Both the position numbers and the translations under genes were made by a program. The notes below the pieces were generated by a model, which was given only the letters and a program-made list of their open reading frames with translations, had not been told where the DNA came from and did not search any database. Below, piece by piece: positions 6,525 through 15,262 of a stretch of DNA of 64,000 bases. Origin of the DNA: Harmothoe impar. Taxonomy: Eukaryota; Annelida; Polychaeta; Phyllodocida; Polynoidae. Numbering within the stretch: the stretch's first letter is position 1; every line of letters starts with the position of its first letter. The stretch lies in NCBI GenBank assembly GCA_947462335.1, contig OX381705.1:37161570-37225569 (forward strand), written 5' to 3'.

Positions 6525-9500
6525 ATGCATAGACACGTGAATACTATCAGTTGTATTCGGTGTAATGCACCTAGAATTCCTAGACAAGTTACTATACATA
6601 ACAGTAGTAAGAACTTGTGTACTTCAGAGACTTGCTTGAGAGAAGTCTTCTCTAGTGAAACAGTTTTACCTGAAGAGATTGAGAAAAACTCTCTTTTCTT
6701 AGAATATTACAAATCAAATTTCAGATCGATAGGTCAAGGTTTAGTTGTGTTAGGTTGTGTACAAGCTATATATAACGTCAGATTAACTACTTTTGAATCT
6801 GATCAAGGAGTGAGTGAGATAGTGACAGCTCTCAGAGCTATACATGAGAACCAGTTATACAGTTATAGAGTAGCTGTGTCTTTTGGTCGAATTTTGACTT
6901 GCACTGAAGACGCTGAGCAAAGAGTCATGTATTTTCATGCTTCAGCTAACAACTCTTCAGTTTTTTATGACAGTGAAGACCATCAAGACCCTTACTTCTT
7001 AGTTAAGAACTCTGAGAGCTTTGAAAGTTGCATAGATCTATTGAAAAGTAAAGTGAAAGTTGACACAAGTAGACCTGACACAAAGTGGACAGTAGTAGGT
7101 AATGTGAATGTGAATCTGACTTATATTAGACCTACAAATGTGTTCTTAGGTAAGTTAGAGAGTGTCCCTCCTAGTTTCAGGAAAAGAGGTATGTTACACT
7201 TCCACCGAGACTCTTACAGTAAGAGAGTGTACAGAGACAACTTGTGTTTCTTTAGATGCTTGTCACACCACTTGTATAAAACATTAGATAGAACTGTAGA
7301 GCTTTTCAAAGAAGCTTATCCAGACACTTGTCAGAAAAAGTTCAAAGGTATTCTCTTAAGTGATTTAGATAGATTAGAGAAAGTATTCAAAATAGACATA
7401 CGAGTGTTCAAGCTGTCTAGTACTAATAAAGTGACTGTAGTGCGTAGCAAGCTTTGTAGTAGCAAGAAAGTCTTGAATCTCAACATGTACCGCAACCACT
7501 TGAGTCTGATAGTAGACATGTGTAAATATGGGCGCGTGTACAGTTGTGAAAAATGTTACAAAGCATTCTCTTCTAATTACAACTTGAAGAGACACACTGC
7601 TGTAACAAAAGACTGTACTAAAGTACGATTTATATACAAAGGGGGTGTGTACAAACCTAGTAGAACTATATTTCAGAAGTTGAGTGAGCTAGGTGTACAT
7701 ACACCTGCTCACTTAAAGATATACCCATATAAGATTGCTTTCGACTTTGAAAGTTATTTTGTAAAGAACGGTGAGAAAAGTTGTAACACAACTTTTGAGT
7801 TAGATCATGTACCACTGTCTGCTAGTGTAGCTAGTGACTTTCCAGGGTATACAGAACCAGTGTGTTTTGTCAGAGAGAGTTACAGGGAAAATGATGACTT
7901 AGTCAGTCGTGTATTAGGGTACATAGATATGTTAGCTTGTGAAATAGGTGAATGTGTCAGAGAGCGTTTTAAAGTAGTGACAGATCAGCTAGATGCTCTG
8001 CAAGCTGAAGAGGAAAGGTTAGAGAGTGCAGCTTTGAAAGCTGCTAAGTTAGAGAAAAGTAAGTATAATTTATCACCTGTCGTCAGAGCTAAACAAGCTC
8101 TGACAGCTTATATGAACAGAGTACCTGTAGTAGGTTTTAACTCAGGTCGATATGACTTAAATCTAATAAAGAGAAGCTTCCACACTTTCTTCTCAGAAAG
8201 AGAAAAGAAACCTATGACGACTATAAAAAAGTGCAACCAGTACATTGCTGTATACACTGAGCACTTAGTCTTCTTAGACATGGTGAACTATCTAGCTCCA
8301 GGTTATAATTACGCTAGTTATTTGAAAGCTTTTTTGAAAGACACAGAGAAAGGTTTTTTTCCTTATGAGTGGATGGACAATGTCCGAAAATTAGATAACA
8401 CAACTCTCCCACCTAGGAGAAGTTTCTATAGCTCTCTGACTGGGAAAGGTATAACTCAAGCTGAGTATAGAAGCTGTAAAGAAGTGTGGGTGAAAGAAAA
8501 AATGAAAACAATGAAAGACTACTTAGTGTACTATAACAATTTAGATGTAGCTCCATTTGTCAGAGCTATAAATGAACATAGCAAGTTCTTCATAGAAAGG
8601 AGTGTCGACATGTTCAAAGATGGTTTGACACTTCCAGGTTTGACTTTGAAGTTCCTCTTTCAGAACACTGAGTTGAATGCGACACCTTATGTTCTCTTTT
8701 CACATCATGAAAAAGAAGTCCACAACTTACTGAGAAAGAATTTAGTTGGTGGACCTGCTATAATATTCCACAGACACCATCGTAGTGGTATAACTAGAAT
8801 AAGAGAGCGTAAGTATGGAGTTGAGAGTAAAAAGTGTGATCACATTTTAGGAGTAGATGCAAATAGTTTGTACTTGAAATGTATGGGTGAAGCTCATTGT
8901 ACAGGTTTCTATGTAGTGAGACGTCACGAAGATGATTTCAAGCCTGTTCTCAGTCAGCAAATCAGTTACTCAGCTGTAGAATGGCTCCGTTACAGAGCTA
9001 TAGTAGACAAAGTACCTATTTTACATCAATACAACTATGGTGAAGTCAGTGTAGGTAGTCAGCGTATAAGAGTAGATGGGATAGTCCCTGATCGTAAATT
9101 GATATATCAGTTCCACGGTTGCTATTGGCATGGTCATACATGTCAGATCAACAAGACATTGATGACTAGTACGAAGGGTCGGGAATGGATAGAAGAGCGT
9201 TCTACTAAAACAGCTGCTGTAACTCTGTATCTGAAAAGTTTAGGTTACACAGTAGTAGAACAATATGAATGTCAGTGGATCAAATTACGAAAAAACACTC
9301 AGTGTTTGAAACTGAAACCTGAATGGAGTGTTAATAGACCGTCTTCAGCTGGTAAGATGAGTCAAGCTGAGATAATAGAAGGTGTGAAAAGTGGTTCAGT
9401 GTTTGGGTTGATTCAAGTAGATATTCACACACCTGAACATCTCAAACCATATTTTGCTGAAATGACACCCGTTTTCAAGAACATTCTTGTCAGCAAAGAA

Positions 9501-10607
9501 GATGTAGGTGACCATATGAAAAGTTATCTAGAAAGTGTAGGGAAACTGCGCCAACCTCAGAGACAGTTGATAGGTAGTTTCCATGGATCAGGTCTTCTAC
9601 TAGGTACTCCGTTACTTAAGTGGTATCTAGAGAAAGGTTTAGTAGTTAGCAAAGTGCACTTGTTAGTTCAATACACACCTGAAGAAACTTTCAGACCTTT
9701 TGTGCAAGAAGTGACAGCAGCTAGACGGAAAGGAGATGAGAATGTTGACTGCAAGATCTTGTCTGACTTGTATAAACTGTTAGGTAACAGTTCATATGGT
9801 AAGACTATATGTAACAAGCAGAATTTCTTGAATACTAAATATGTAAGTCCAGATTTTGCTAGTCGACATTGTCTGCACTGGTCAGTACAACAAGTGCATG
9901 ACATCAGTGAGAACACTGTAGAAATGTCATCTCTCCCGACTAGTATCACATACGACTTACCTGTTCAGATTGGGTTCATGGTATACCAGTATGCTAAACT
10001 GAAAATGTTAGCGTTCTACTACGACTTCTTGTTGAAGTTCATTGACTCAAAAGACTTTGAAATGTGTGAAATGGACACTGACAGTTTTTATTTTGCATTG
10101 TCTAAAAAGAATTTAGACGAAGCTGTCAAACCTGATATGCGTGAGCAATACTTCAGAGAGCGCCACAAGTGGTTACCTTCTGAATCTTGTGATAATCCCG
10201 AACATAGAGAGACGTACATTCAATGCAGAACACACAACTACCCATGGGTACAACCACCGTGTTGCTATCGCCGCCTGGTGTTTGACAAGCGAACTCCAGG
10301 TCTGTTCAAGATAGAGTGGGAAGGAGACGCTATGACATCTTTGAACCCTAAATGTTACATGTGTGTCAGTGAGACAGGGAATAAGACTAGTTGCAAAGGA
10401 GTTATCCAGAGGCAGAATAATCTTACTGAGACAAATTATCAGAACGTTTTGAAAACAGAAAAGACTCATGTAGTGACAAACAGAGGTTTCAGAGTTATAG
10501 ACCATCACGTCACTACATACTCTCAGAACAAGCAAGGTCTAAATTACCAGTACATTAAGAGAATAGTATGTGAAGATGGTGTCAGCACTGAACCTTTAGA
10601 TATATGA
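6525..10607 (+). CDS. Protein-primed type family B DNA polymerase with N-terminal OTU-like region and zinc finger
   Basis: The 1360-residue protein replicates the element. 3'-5' exonuclease motifs: Exo I D407-F-E409 (FDFES), Exo II around N539 and D544 (GFNSGRYD), Exo III Y670-x3-D674. Polymerase motifs: A with D778 (DANSLY), B K1084-x3-N1088-SSYG, C D1184-T-D1186 (MDTDS). The C-terminal block TPGLFKIEWEG...NRGFR is shared by Polinton polymerases. Between motifs A and B, HGCYWHGHTC (864-873) is the Cys/His-rich insert usual in such enzymes. N-terminal to the exonuclease are DNLCFFRCL (D238, C241) and RNHLSL (H325), spaced like an OTU cysteine-protease Asp, Cys and His, and then a zinc finger C341-x2-C344-x12-H357-x6-C364. 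Whether the OTU-like part is active is unknown. The frame is intact and nearly identical in the right copy. Confidence 0.95.
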   Translation: MHRHVNTISCIRCNAPRIPRQVTIHNSSKNLCTSETCLREVFSSETVLPEEIEKNSLFLEYYKSNFRSIGQGLVVLGCVQAIYNVRLTTFESDQGVSEIVTALRAIHENQLYSYRVAVSFGRILTCTEDAEQRVMYFHASANNSSVFYDSEDHQDPYFLVKNSESFESCIDLLKSKVKVDTSRPDTKWTVVGNVNVNLTYIRPTNVFLGKLESVPPSFRKRGMLHFHRDSYSKRVYRDNLCFFRCLSHHLYKTLDRTVELFKEAYPDTCQKKFKGILLSDLDRLEKVFKIDIRVFKLSSTNKVTVVRSKLCSSKKVLNLNMYRNHLSLIVDMCKYGRVYSCEKCYKAFSSNYNLKRHTAVTKDCTKVRFIYKGGVYKPSRTIFQKLSELGVHTPAHLKIYPYKIAFDFESYFVKNGEKSCNTTFELDHVPLSASVASDFPGYTEPVCFVRESYRENDDLVSRVLGYIDMLACEIGECVRERFKVVTDQLDALQAEEERLESAALKAAKLEKSKYNLSPVVRAKQALTAYMNRVPVVGFNSGRYDLNLIKRSFHTFFSEREKKPMTTIKKCNQYIAVYTEHLVFLDMVNYLAPGYNYASYLKAFLKDTEKGFFPYEWMDNVRKLDNTTLPPRRSFYSSLTGKGITQAEYRSCKEVWVKEKMKTMKDYLVYYNNLDVAPFVRAINEHSKFFIERSVDMFKDGLTLPGLTLKFLFQNTELNATPYVLFSHHEKEVHNLLRKNLVGGPAIIFHRHHRSGITRIRERKYGVESKKCDHILGVDANSLYLKCMGEAHCTGFYVVRRHEDDFKPVLSQQISYSAVEWLRYRAIVDKVPILHQYNYGEVSVGSQRIRVDGIVPDRKLIYQFHGCYWHGHTCQINKTLMTSTKGREWIEERSTKTAAVTLYLKSLGYTVVEQYECQWIKLRKNTQCLKLKPEWSVNRPSSAGKMSQAEIIEGVKSGSVFGLIQVDIHTPEHLKPYFAEMTPVFKNILVSKEDVGDHMKSYLESVGKLRQPQRQLIGSFHGSGLLLGTPLLKWYLEKGLVVSKVHLLVQYTPEETFRPFVQEVTAARRKGDENVDCKILSDLYKLLGNSSYGKTICNKQNFLNTKYVSPDFASRHCLHWSVQQVHDISENTVEMSSLPTSITYDLPVQIGFMVYQYAKLKMLAFYYDFLLKFIDSKDFEMCEMDTDSFYFALSKKNLDEAVKPDMREQYFRERHKWLPSESCDNPEHRETYIQCRTHNYPWVQPPCCYRRLVFDKRTPGLFKIEWEGDAMTSLNPKCYMCVSETGNKTSCKGVIQRQNNLTETNYQNVLKTEKTHVVTNRGFRVIDHHVTTYSQNKQGLNYQYIKRIVCEDGVSTEPLDI

Positions 10608-10619
10608 CTCTCTCTTTCT

Positions 10620-10621
10620 GT

Positions 10622-10660
<39 letters not shown>

Positions 10661-10672
10661 TGTTTGTGTGTG
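10620..10672. repeat. (TG)n microsatellite after the polymerase gene
   Basis: Interrupted TG repeat starting 13 nt past the polymerase stop. The mirrored CA repeat is at 61413-61460 in the right copy, with a slightly different unit number. Confidence 0.95.
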
Positions 10673-10769
10673 ATAAAGACAAGTGAGTTGTATCACTCAA
10701 AAAAAGTAAAAAAACTAACAGTATTTTCCTACAGTAAAAAAGAAAAGAGAAAATAGTTAAAGAGAAAAA

Positions 10770-10939
10770 GGAAAATTTTCTGTGAAGAAAAGAAAATTTC
10801 CACAAATGGAAATTAAGTAGTACTAACTATATAGTAAAAAAAAGAAGGAGTAAAGGAAAATTTTCTGTGAAGAAAATGAAAAAATTTCCATAATTGGAAA
10901 TTAAGTAGTACTAACTATATAGTAAAAAAAAAAAGAAGA
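10770..10939. repeat. Two 85-bp tandem units with internal hairpins
   Basis: Units begin at 10770 and 10855 with GGAAAATTTTCTGTGAAG. Each holds a hairpin of AAATTTCCa...tGGAAATT type and ends AAGTAGTACTAACTATATAG plus an A-run. A third, degenerate piece follows. The arrangement is kept in the right copy (about 61140-61315). Confidence 0.8.
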
Positions 10940-11007
10940 AAAGAGAAGAATTTTCATGAAAAATTTTCATAAAAATGTAAATAATACAGCTTCTATAAAG
11001 AGAAAGA

Positions 11008-11079
11008 GAGAGAAATTATAGTTGAACATTCGAGGAAATTATCCAATTTCTCTCCGAATGTTTCACCTCAATTTCTCTC
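11008..11079. other. Nested inverted repeat (cruciform-like), candidate origin, terminator or promoter element
   Basis: Outer arms GAGAGAAATT (11008-11017) and AATTTCTCTC (11070-11079) enclose an inner stem ACATTCGAGGAAATT (11026-11040) with AATTTCTCTCCGAATGT (11045-11061) and a 4-nt loop. The same 72-bp structure is present at 61004-61075 in the other copy. It lies midway between the polymerase gene and the 312-residue gene. Confidence 0.65.
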
Positions 11080-11287
11080 CTAGTGAACTATATCGCTAAA
11101 AAAAAGCTAGTAAAATAACAAAAAAAAGTGAACTGTATCACACCAAAAAATAAAAAGCAGGCGTGAAAAGAGAGTTGTTACAAAGACGCCACTGACTGAT
11201 TTCAGACTACTTTACTAAACTCTCTTTGTCCGTCAAATTCATCAGAGAAAATTATTTTTTTCTGATTAGTGTCAAGAAATATATACA

Positions 11288-12226
11288 ATGGCTGACAGCA
11301 AGTTGACGTCAAAAATAGACGATATCCTTGACTCTGTCAGTATGTACAGTTCTATATATGGTAGTTGTAGTTCTAGACTTGATGCTTCAGCACCAACTCT
11401 CTCACCACGTGAAAGTGAGAAAAATGTTCATACACCCCCACGCATTACAACTCATGTAAAACCAGTGTCACCTCGTAACTTCGACACAGCTTTGACTTGT
11501 GGTTGTAGAGGTCATTTCTTCTGGGAGTTCATACCTGTAAATAATATTAGCTATTTTAGAGGAACCTTACCTGATGTTGTTGAGCGCTGTTTTTCCAGTA
11601 TACATGTGTACAGAGATTTCCATGAAGCTTTCTGGGATGCATACACTCAGTGTATAGAGCAATCCACATTGAATCTGCCTATATTCGTTGCAGATTTCAC
11701 CATTGCTGTGTATCAAATGCATAACTCTCTGACTTGCCCCAGACACTATGCTAGATACACTCTAGGGAGTTTCAAGAGCTTCATGGAGTTCAACGAAGTG
11801 TTACGTGAATCACCTATTATAGGCGCATTCTGTAGGTGTAATGTTCCGATGAACCCTTCAGATATCGCTTACAATGTGTGTTTCACGTGTCTGCAAGCTA
11901 CTCTAGAGTTGAAAGCTTTGTCTCTCACAGCCGTGTTACAGCATTTCTCGTATGAAGTCAGTTTCAAAACTGATTACTTGAATGCCCTGACTCCAGGTGT
12001 GAGAAACAATCGCGAATACTTTCTAGCTCAGTCATTGTTTGATGTGAAACTATCTAAAATTGTGAAGATGGGGACTGGTTGGGTGAGTACTTGGAATACT
12101 CGAGGTGTTTCTTGGAAAGGTCAGAAAGGTTTCACAACCAATCGTTCTTTCTGCATCATGTGTAACATTGCAGGGAATGGTCATGACTTGTTTGTGTGCA
12201 AGAACTGTACAAAGTATAAAATGTGA
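11288..12226 (+). CDS. Unidentified cysteine-rich Polinton-encoded protein, 312 residues
   Basis: No family recognised. Residues 1-65 are Ser/Thr/Pro-rich and probably disordered. From about residue 70 cysteine pairs recur: CGCRGHF, CRCNVP, CFTC and, at the C-terminus (about 287-306), CIMCNIAGNGHDLFVCKNC, a C-x2-C...C-x2-C zinc-ribbon pattern. It is therefore probably a zinc-stabilised nuclear or nucleic-acid-binding protein. A TATATA lies 5 nt before the ATG. AATAAA at 12226-12231 overlaps the stop codon, so the 3' UTR must be very short. The right copy encodes the same protein with only an Ala/Pro difference near residue 34. It is the last gene before the terminus. Confidence 0.8.
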   Translation: MADSKLTSKIDDILDSVSMYSSIYGSCSSRLDASAPTLSPRESEKNVHTPPRITTHVKPVSPRNFDTALTCGCRGHFFWEFIPVNNISYFRGTLPDVVERCFSSIHVYRDFHEAFWDAYTQCIEQSTLNLPIFVADFTIAVYQMHNSLTCPRHYARYTLGSFKSFMEFNEVLRESPIIGAFCRCNVPMNPSDIAYNVCFTCLQATLELKALSLTAVLQHFSYEVSFKTDYLNALTPGVRNNREYFLAQSLFDVKLSKIVKMGTGWVSTWNTRGVSWKGQKGFTTNRSFCIMCNIAGNGHDLFVCKNCTKYKM

Positions 12227-12575
12227 ATAAAGTAACCAAAATAATATTTCTTGCCTTGTGTTTGTCTTTAGCATGTGACGGCATTACTCAATGTCATTGT
12301 TGACATATATTTCAACCACGTGGTCTTAAACACGTGTCATTGTTGACATTTATTATAAGCACGTGGTCTTCAACACGTGTACAAGTGAAGTAGGTCATGT
12401 TGACATTGTACTAGCCGATCAGAAGCTTGTAAAGTATGTCATGACCTCTGATGACGTCACTTCCTGTCATTTAGAAGCTTCTGATTGGTTGACAGAGGTC
12501 ACTTCCGTTCTGCAAGTGTCAACTGACCTAGATGCACCCGTTTACTACGCGCTGAATATGCTCCTATATACTACT
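12227..12575. promoter_or_regulatory. Terminal region of the element: E-box repeats, CRE and CCAAT-like motifs
   Basis: A 43-bp tandem repeat (12293-12335, 12336-12378) carries CACGTG palindromes in opposite pairs (CACGTGGTCTT, AACACGTG) and CATTGTTGACAT. Next come TGACGTCA (12452-12459), ATTGG and an inverted pair GACCTCTG/CAGAGGTC at about 12443 and 12496. The open frame at 12363-12602 across this stretch crosses the terminus and is not a gene. The region is kept in the right copy (59508-59856). It is probably the terminal repeat and its promoter/enhancer. Confidence 0.6.
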
Positions 12576-12772
12576 ATCCGTCAGTATAATGGAGTGACAT
12601 AATTCAATTTCTATGGCCATGTTGAATTGTAGTTCGCATATAATGTCTCAGAAAATATACATACACTTGAGAAATAACTATACACATGTACAGAGTTGTA
12701 AAGTTATTTCATTTTCTTATGTGCACTTAAAAATTGAATTTCATATTTGATGTAAGTCACCCCTCCCCTCCC
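12576..12772. other. Flank of the left Polinton-like copy, nothing recognised
   Basis: Unique AT-rich sequence directly after the terminus. ATCCGT (12576-12581) would be the 6-bp target duplication if the terminus is correct; the partner lies outside the window. Confidence 0.4.
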
Positions 12773-12835
12773 CCCTTTCTTTGGACTTTCGTAGGTCTAT
12801 GCTTATCTGTTATGGCAGCCAATCAGATTGTAGTA
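12773..12835 (+). repeat. 63-bp sequence shared with the flank of the right copy
   Basis: CCCTTTCTTTGGACTTTCGT to ATCAGATTGTAGTA recurs at 59446-59507/8 in the same orientation with about one mismatch. There it directly abuts the inverted element. Confidence 0.85.
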
Positions 12836-13794
12836 TTGAGTTGGTCACGATCTCTATGTTTCCCTTGTATACTTGTGTCATATCAGTTGCTAATCATATT
12901 GAAATACATGTCACTAAACCCATTGTACACATGCCTATATGTATACGCATACCCCGAACCCAAGCTCTAACCTAGGAGCAATTCTACAGGCCATGGCAAA
13001 GATTTGTCCATCCAATCCACTACTCACAGCCTCAATTCAATGTCTCCCTGTGTGCACATACATCCCCTACAGGCTAGAAACGTCTACGCCACAATCACTT
13101 AATTCATAATTCTCCATCCAGTACATACCTTTACAATTTACCTGGTAACCTGCACCATCCCTTCCAACACTGCCCCCCCCCCCCCCACCCCAGGCCCTAT
13201 TCTGTCCACATGTCATAGCACCCCTCTTCACTCTGTGACCCGTCGGCCACGGTCGCTTCACCCACTTTGCTTGTACATTATCAAATCACAAAGCAAACTA
13301 CGCTGCTTCAGGGAAATCGGAGAAAAATACTGTCTCTGTTTCCCGAGTCAGACCTCGGGTGGTAGGATGCAGAGGGTGAACCAGGGCATATGGAAATGAG
13401 GGTGTTTAAGATACTGAATTTTGTAGACTGTCCCTAAGTTCTGATAATGAAACGGGGGGGGGGCAGGTGCCACTTCATGGAAAGTGGATTGTCATTTCTG
13501 ATAATGGTGCTACTTGGTAGTGACATTATATATGACATATTCTCCTATTCCCATGGCAGGATTCATATATTTGCACATGGTTGGAGTAGGGTGGGGTGGC
13601 GGTTGCAGGACACAAATGGTAGGAGGCTGGGGCATTGATATATAGGACATACCCACCACCCTTCTAAAATAATAATAAAAGGTGAGGGAATGGAGCTGGA
13701 CATTCACTACAGTACACTACAACCATCACAATATAGACAGGCATCAATGTGGCATGTTGGGGGCATTACACGTAAAGGTATCGGAAAGTATCCT
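12836..13794. other. Gene-free stretch
   Basis: No coding region, RNA gene or repeat that I can name. A C14 tract is at 13173-13186; a polypurine G-run is at 13453-13461. Confidence 0.5.
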
Positions 13795-14753
13795 TACACA
13801 GAGAAAATTATCAGAGTCAACTTAACTCTTTTAGAGGAGTCAAAACTCTATCACCAGAATGACTCTCTTTCTGACTCTCTTTAATAGGCAGGAGAGTCAA
13901 ACTGTATTTGACTCTCTTCAAACTGTATTTGACACTCTTCTTGAGTGGAGTTAAAGCATATTCGACTCTGCTGTGCAAGGAGTCAAAACATGTTTGACAC
14001 CCTTTAAATCAGAGTCAAAGTAGGGTCGACTCCTTAAAAGTGGAGAGTTGAACCATCATTGACTCTCCCCTCTGGAAGAGTAGAAGTAAGGATTATGTTG
14101 GGATACCCAGAGAACCTCTCCAGTTATGAATAATGAAAGGTAGAAAGCAATATTCATCAAGTTAGCCAAGATGAGACTGTCATCTTTGCCATCCAGTGTT
14201 TAGTTGATACCTTCAGGAAGTGTGGTTTCATGCTTATAGTAAATCTAAAACTGCAAGTAAGGTGTCTCCAGTTATATATTTCATTTTCTATCTTAATTTA
14301 CACATTCAAAGGGAAACTTCTATATATTATGAAACTACATTGAAATATCTTCCTTCTTATACATTCATCAACTAATTGACACATTTTTCCTTATTACAGT
14401 TAAGAAAAGTGTATCCTACATTGGAGGGAATTCTCTCTTTAATATATACTGCTGCCATCTAGTGTAAACACCCAGCTATTTTCCAGGTGTCACCACCTGG
14501 TGGTAATCACAAAATAAACACATAAGAGTCAAACTCACTTTGACTCTTGTGAAGAGTTAATGTGAGTTTGACTCTGCTACTGGCAGAGTTAAACCCAACT
14601 TAACTCTGCAGTGCAAGGGAGTCAATTGTGATAAAAGAGTCAAATAGGGATTGACACCTTACATTAGGATAGTCAAATGACCTTGTAAAAGAGTCAAACC
14701 CAGTTTAACCCTGACAAGGGAGTTACTATGACTCTGATAATTTTCTCTGTGTA
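13795..14753. mobile_element. MITE with 25-bp perfect terminal inverted repeats, filled with GAGTCAAA palindromes
   Basis: Perfect inverted repeats of 25 bp beginning TACACAGAGAAAATTATC lie at 13795-13819 and 14729-14753. The interior is unusual: AGAGTCAAA and TTTGACTC alternate some 20 times near both ends, with a unique AT-rich centre (14100-14520). No ORF, so non-autonomous. Confidence 0.85.
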
Positions 14754-14900
14754 GTTATCCACAGTAAGACTGTGAGTAGTGTATAATTGGTAATTAGTAG
14801 CAGGCAGACGGGAACAGGCACTGCGCCCCAAATGAGATCGCTCAGAACTAACCCTTAAACCCCCCCCCCCCCCCCACCCACCCACCCAACCTATATACAT

Positions 14901-15262
14901 CAGGGGTAGACACTAACGCTGGCCCGGGAGCAAATGGCCCGTAATTCTTGGTCCGGGTCCGTAGTTTTCTACAGAATTAGCTTCCTATGGGCCCGGGTGG
15001 CCCACAAGAATGGGGAGAGGAACCCCATTGAAAATATCCTCTTATCATTACATGTATGTAATATACCTTTGGAAAGAGAAAATCAACAGGAATCTTTATA
15101 TTTTGATTACGTTTTAATGTATCTTAATCAATAACGATTATGATTTTCTCTTGGAAAAAGTAAATACTTTTGTTGGGCCCGCAGATTTAGGTCTGGGCCC
15201 GCAGATTTGTTAACCTGCGGGCCCGGGTGGCCCATGACTGAAAAACTTAGTGTCTACCCCTG
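14901..15262. mobile_element. hAT-like MITE, copy 1
   Basis: Inverted ends CAGGGGTAGACACTAA are at 14901-14916 and 15247-15262. Subterminal GGCCCGGG motifs are repeated inside. A second copy is at 42432-42743. The CAGGGGT start suits the hAT superfamily. Flanks share only TACAT here. The ORF inside it is not a gene. Confidence 0.75.

Larger units (their letters stand above)
1..12575. mobile_element. Polinton/Maverick (adintovirus-like) element, left copy, partial
   Basis: Nine viral-type genes lie in two divergent arms without visible host sequence between them. The diagnostic pair is a protein-primed-type DNA polymerase B (6525-10607) and a FtsK/HerA-type packaging ATPase (743-1432). Next to the ATPase are the small proteins usually found with it in Polintons. 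Homology to the inverted copy at 59508-64000 stops at 12575, which I take as the right terminus; read outward-in it begins AGTAGTATATAGG, in keeping with the 5'-AG start of Polintons. The left terminus, integrase, protease and capsid genes are not in the window. Whether it is an integrated virus or a transposon cannot be decided without the capsid and integrase genes. Confidence 0.9.

Noticed and set aside
12363..12602. 79-residue ORF also found as 74 residues in the right copy (59496-59720)
   Set aside because: It spans the terminus and the two versions diverge exactly there; the region is repeat and promoter-like DNA, so I treat the frame as chance.
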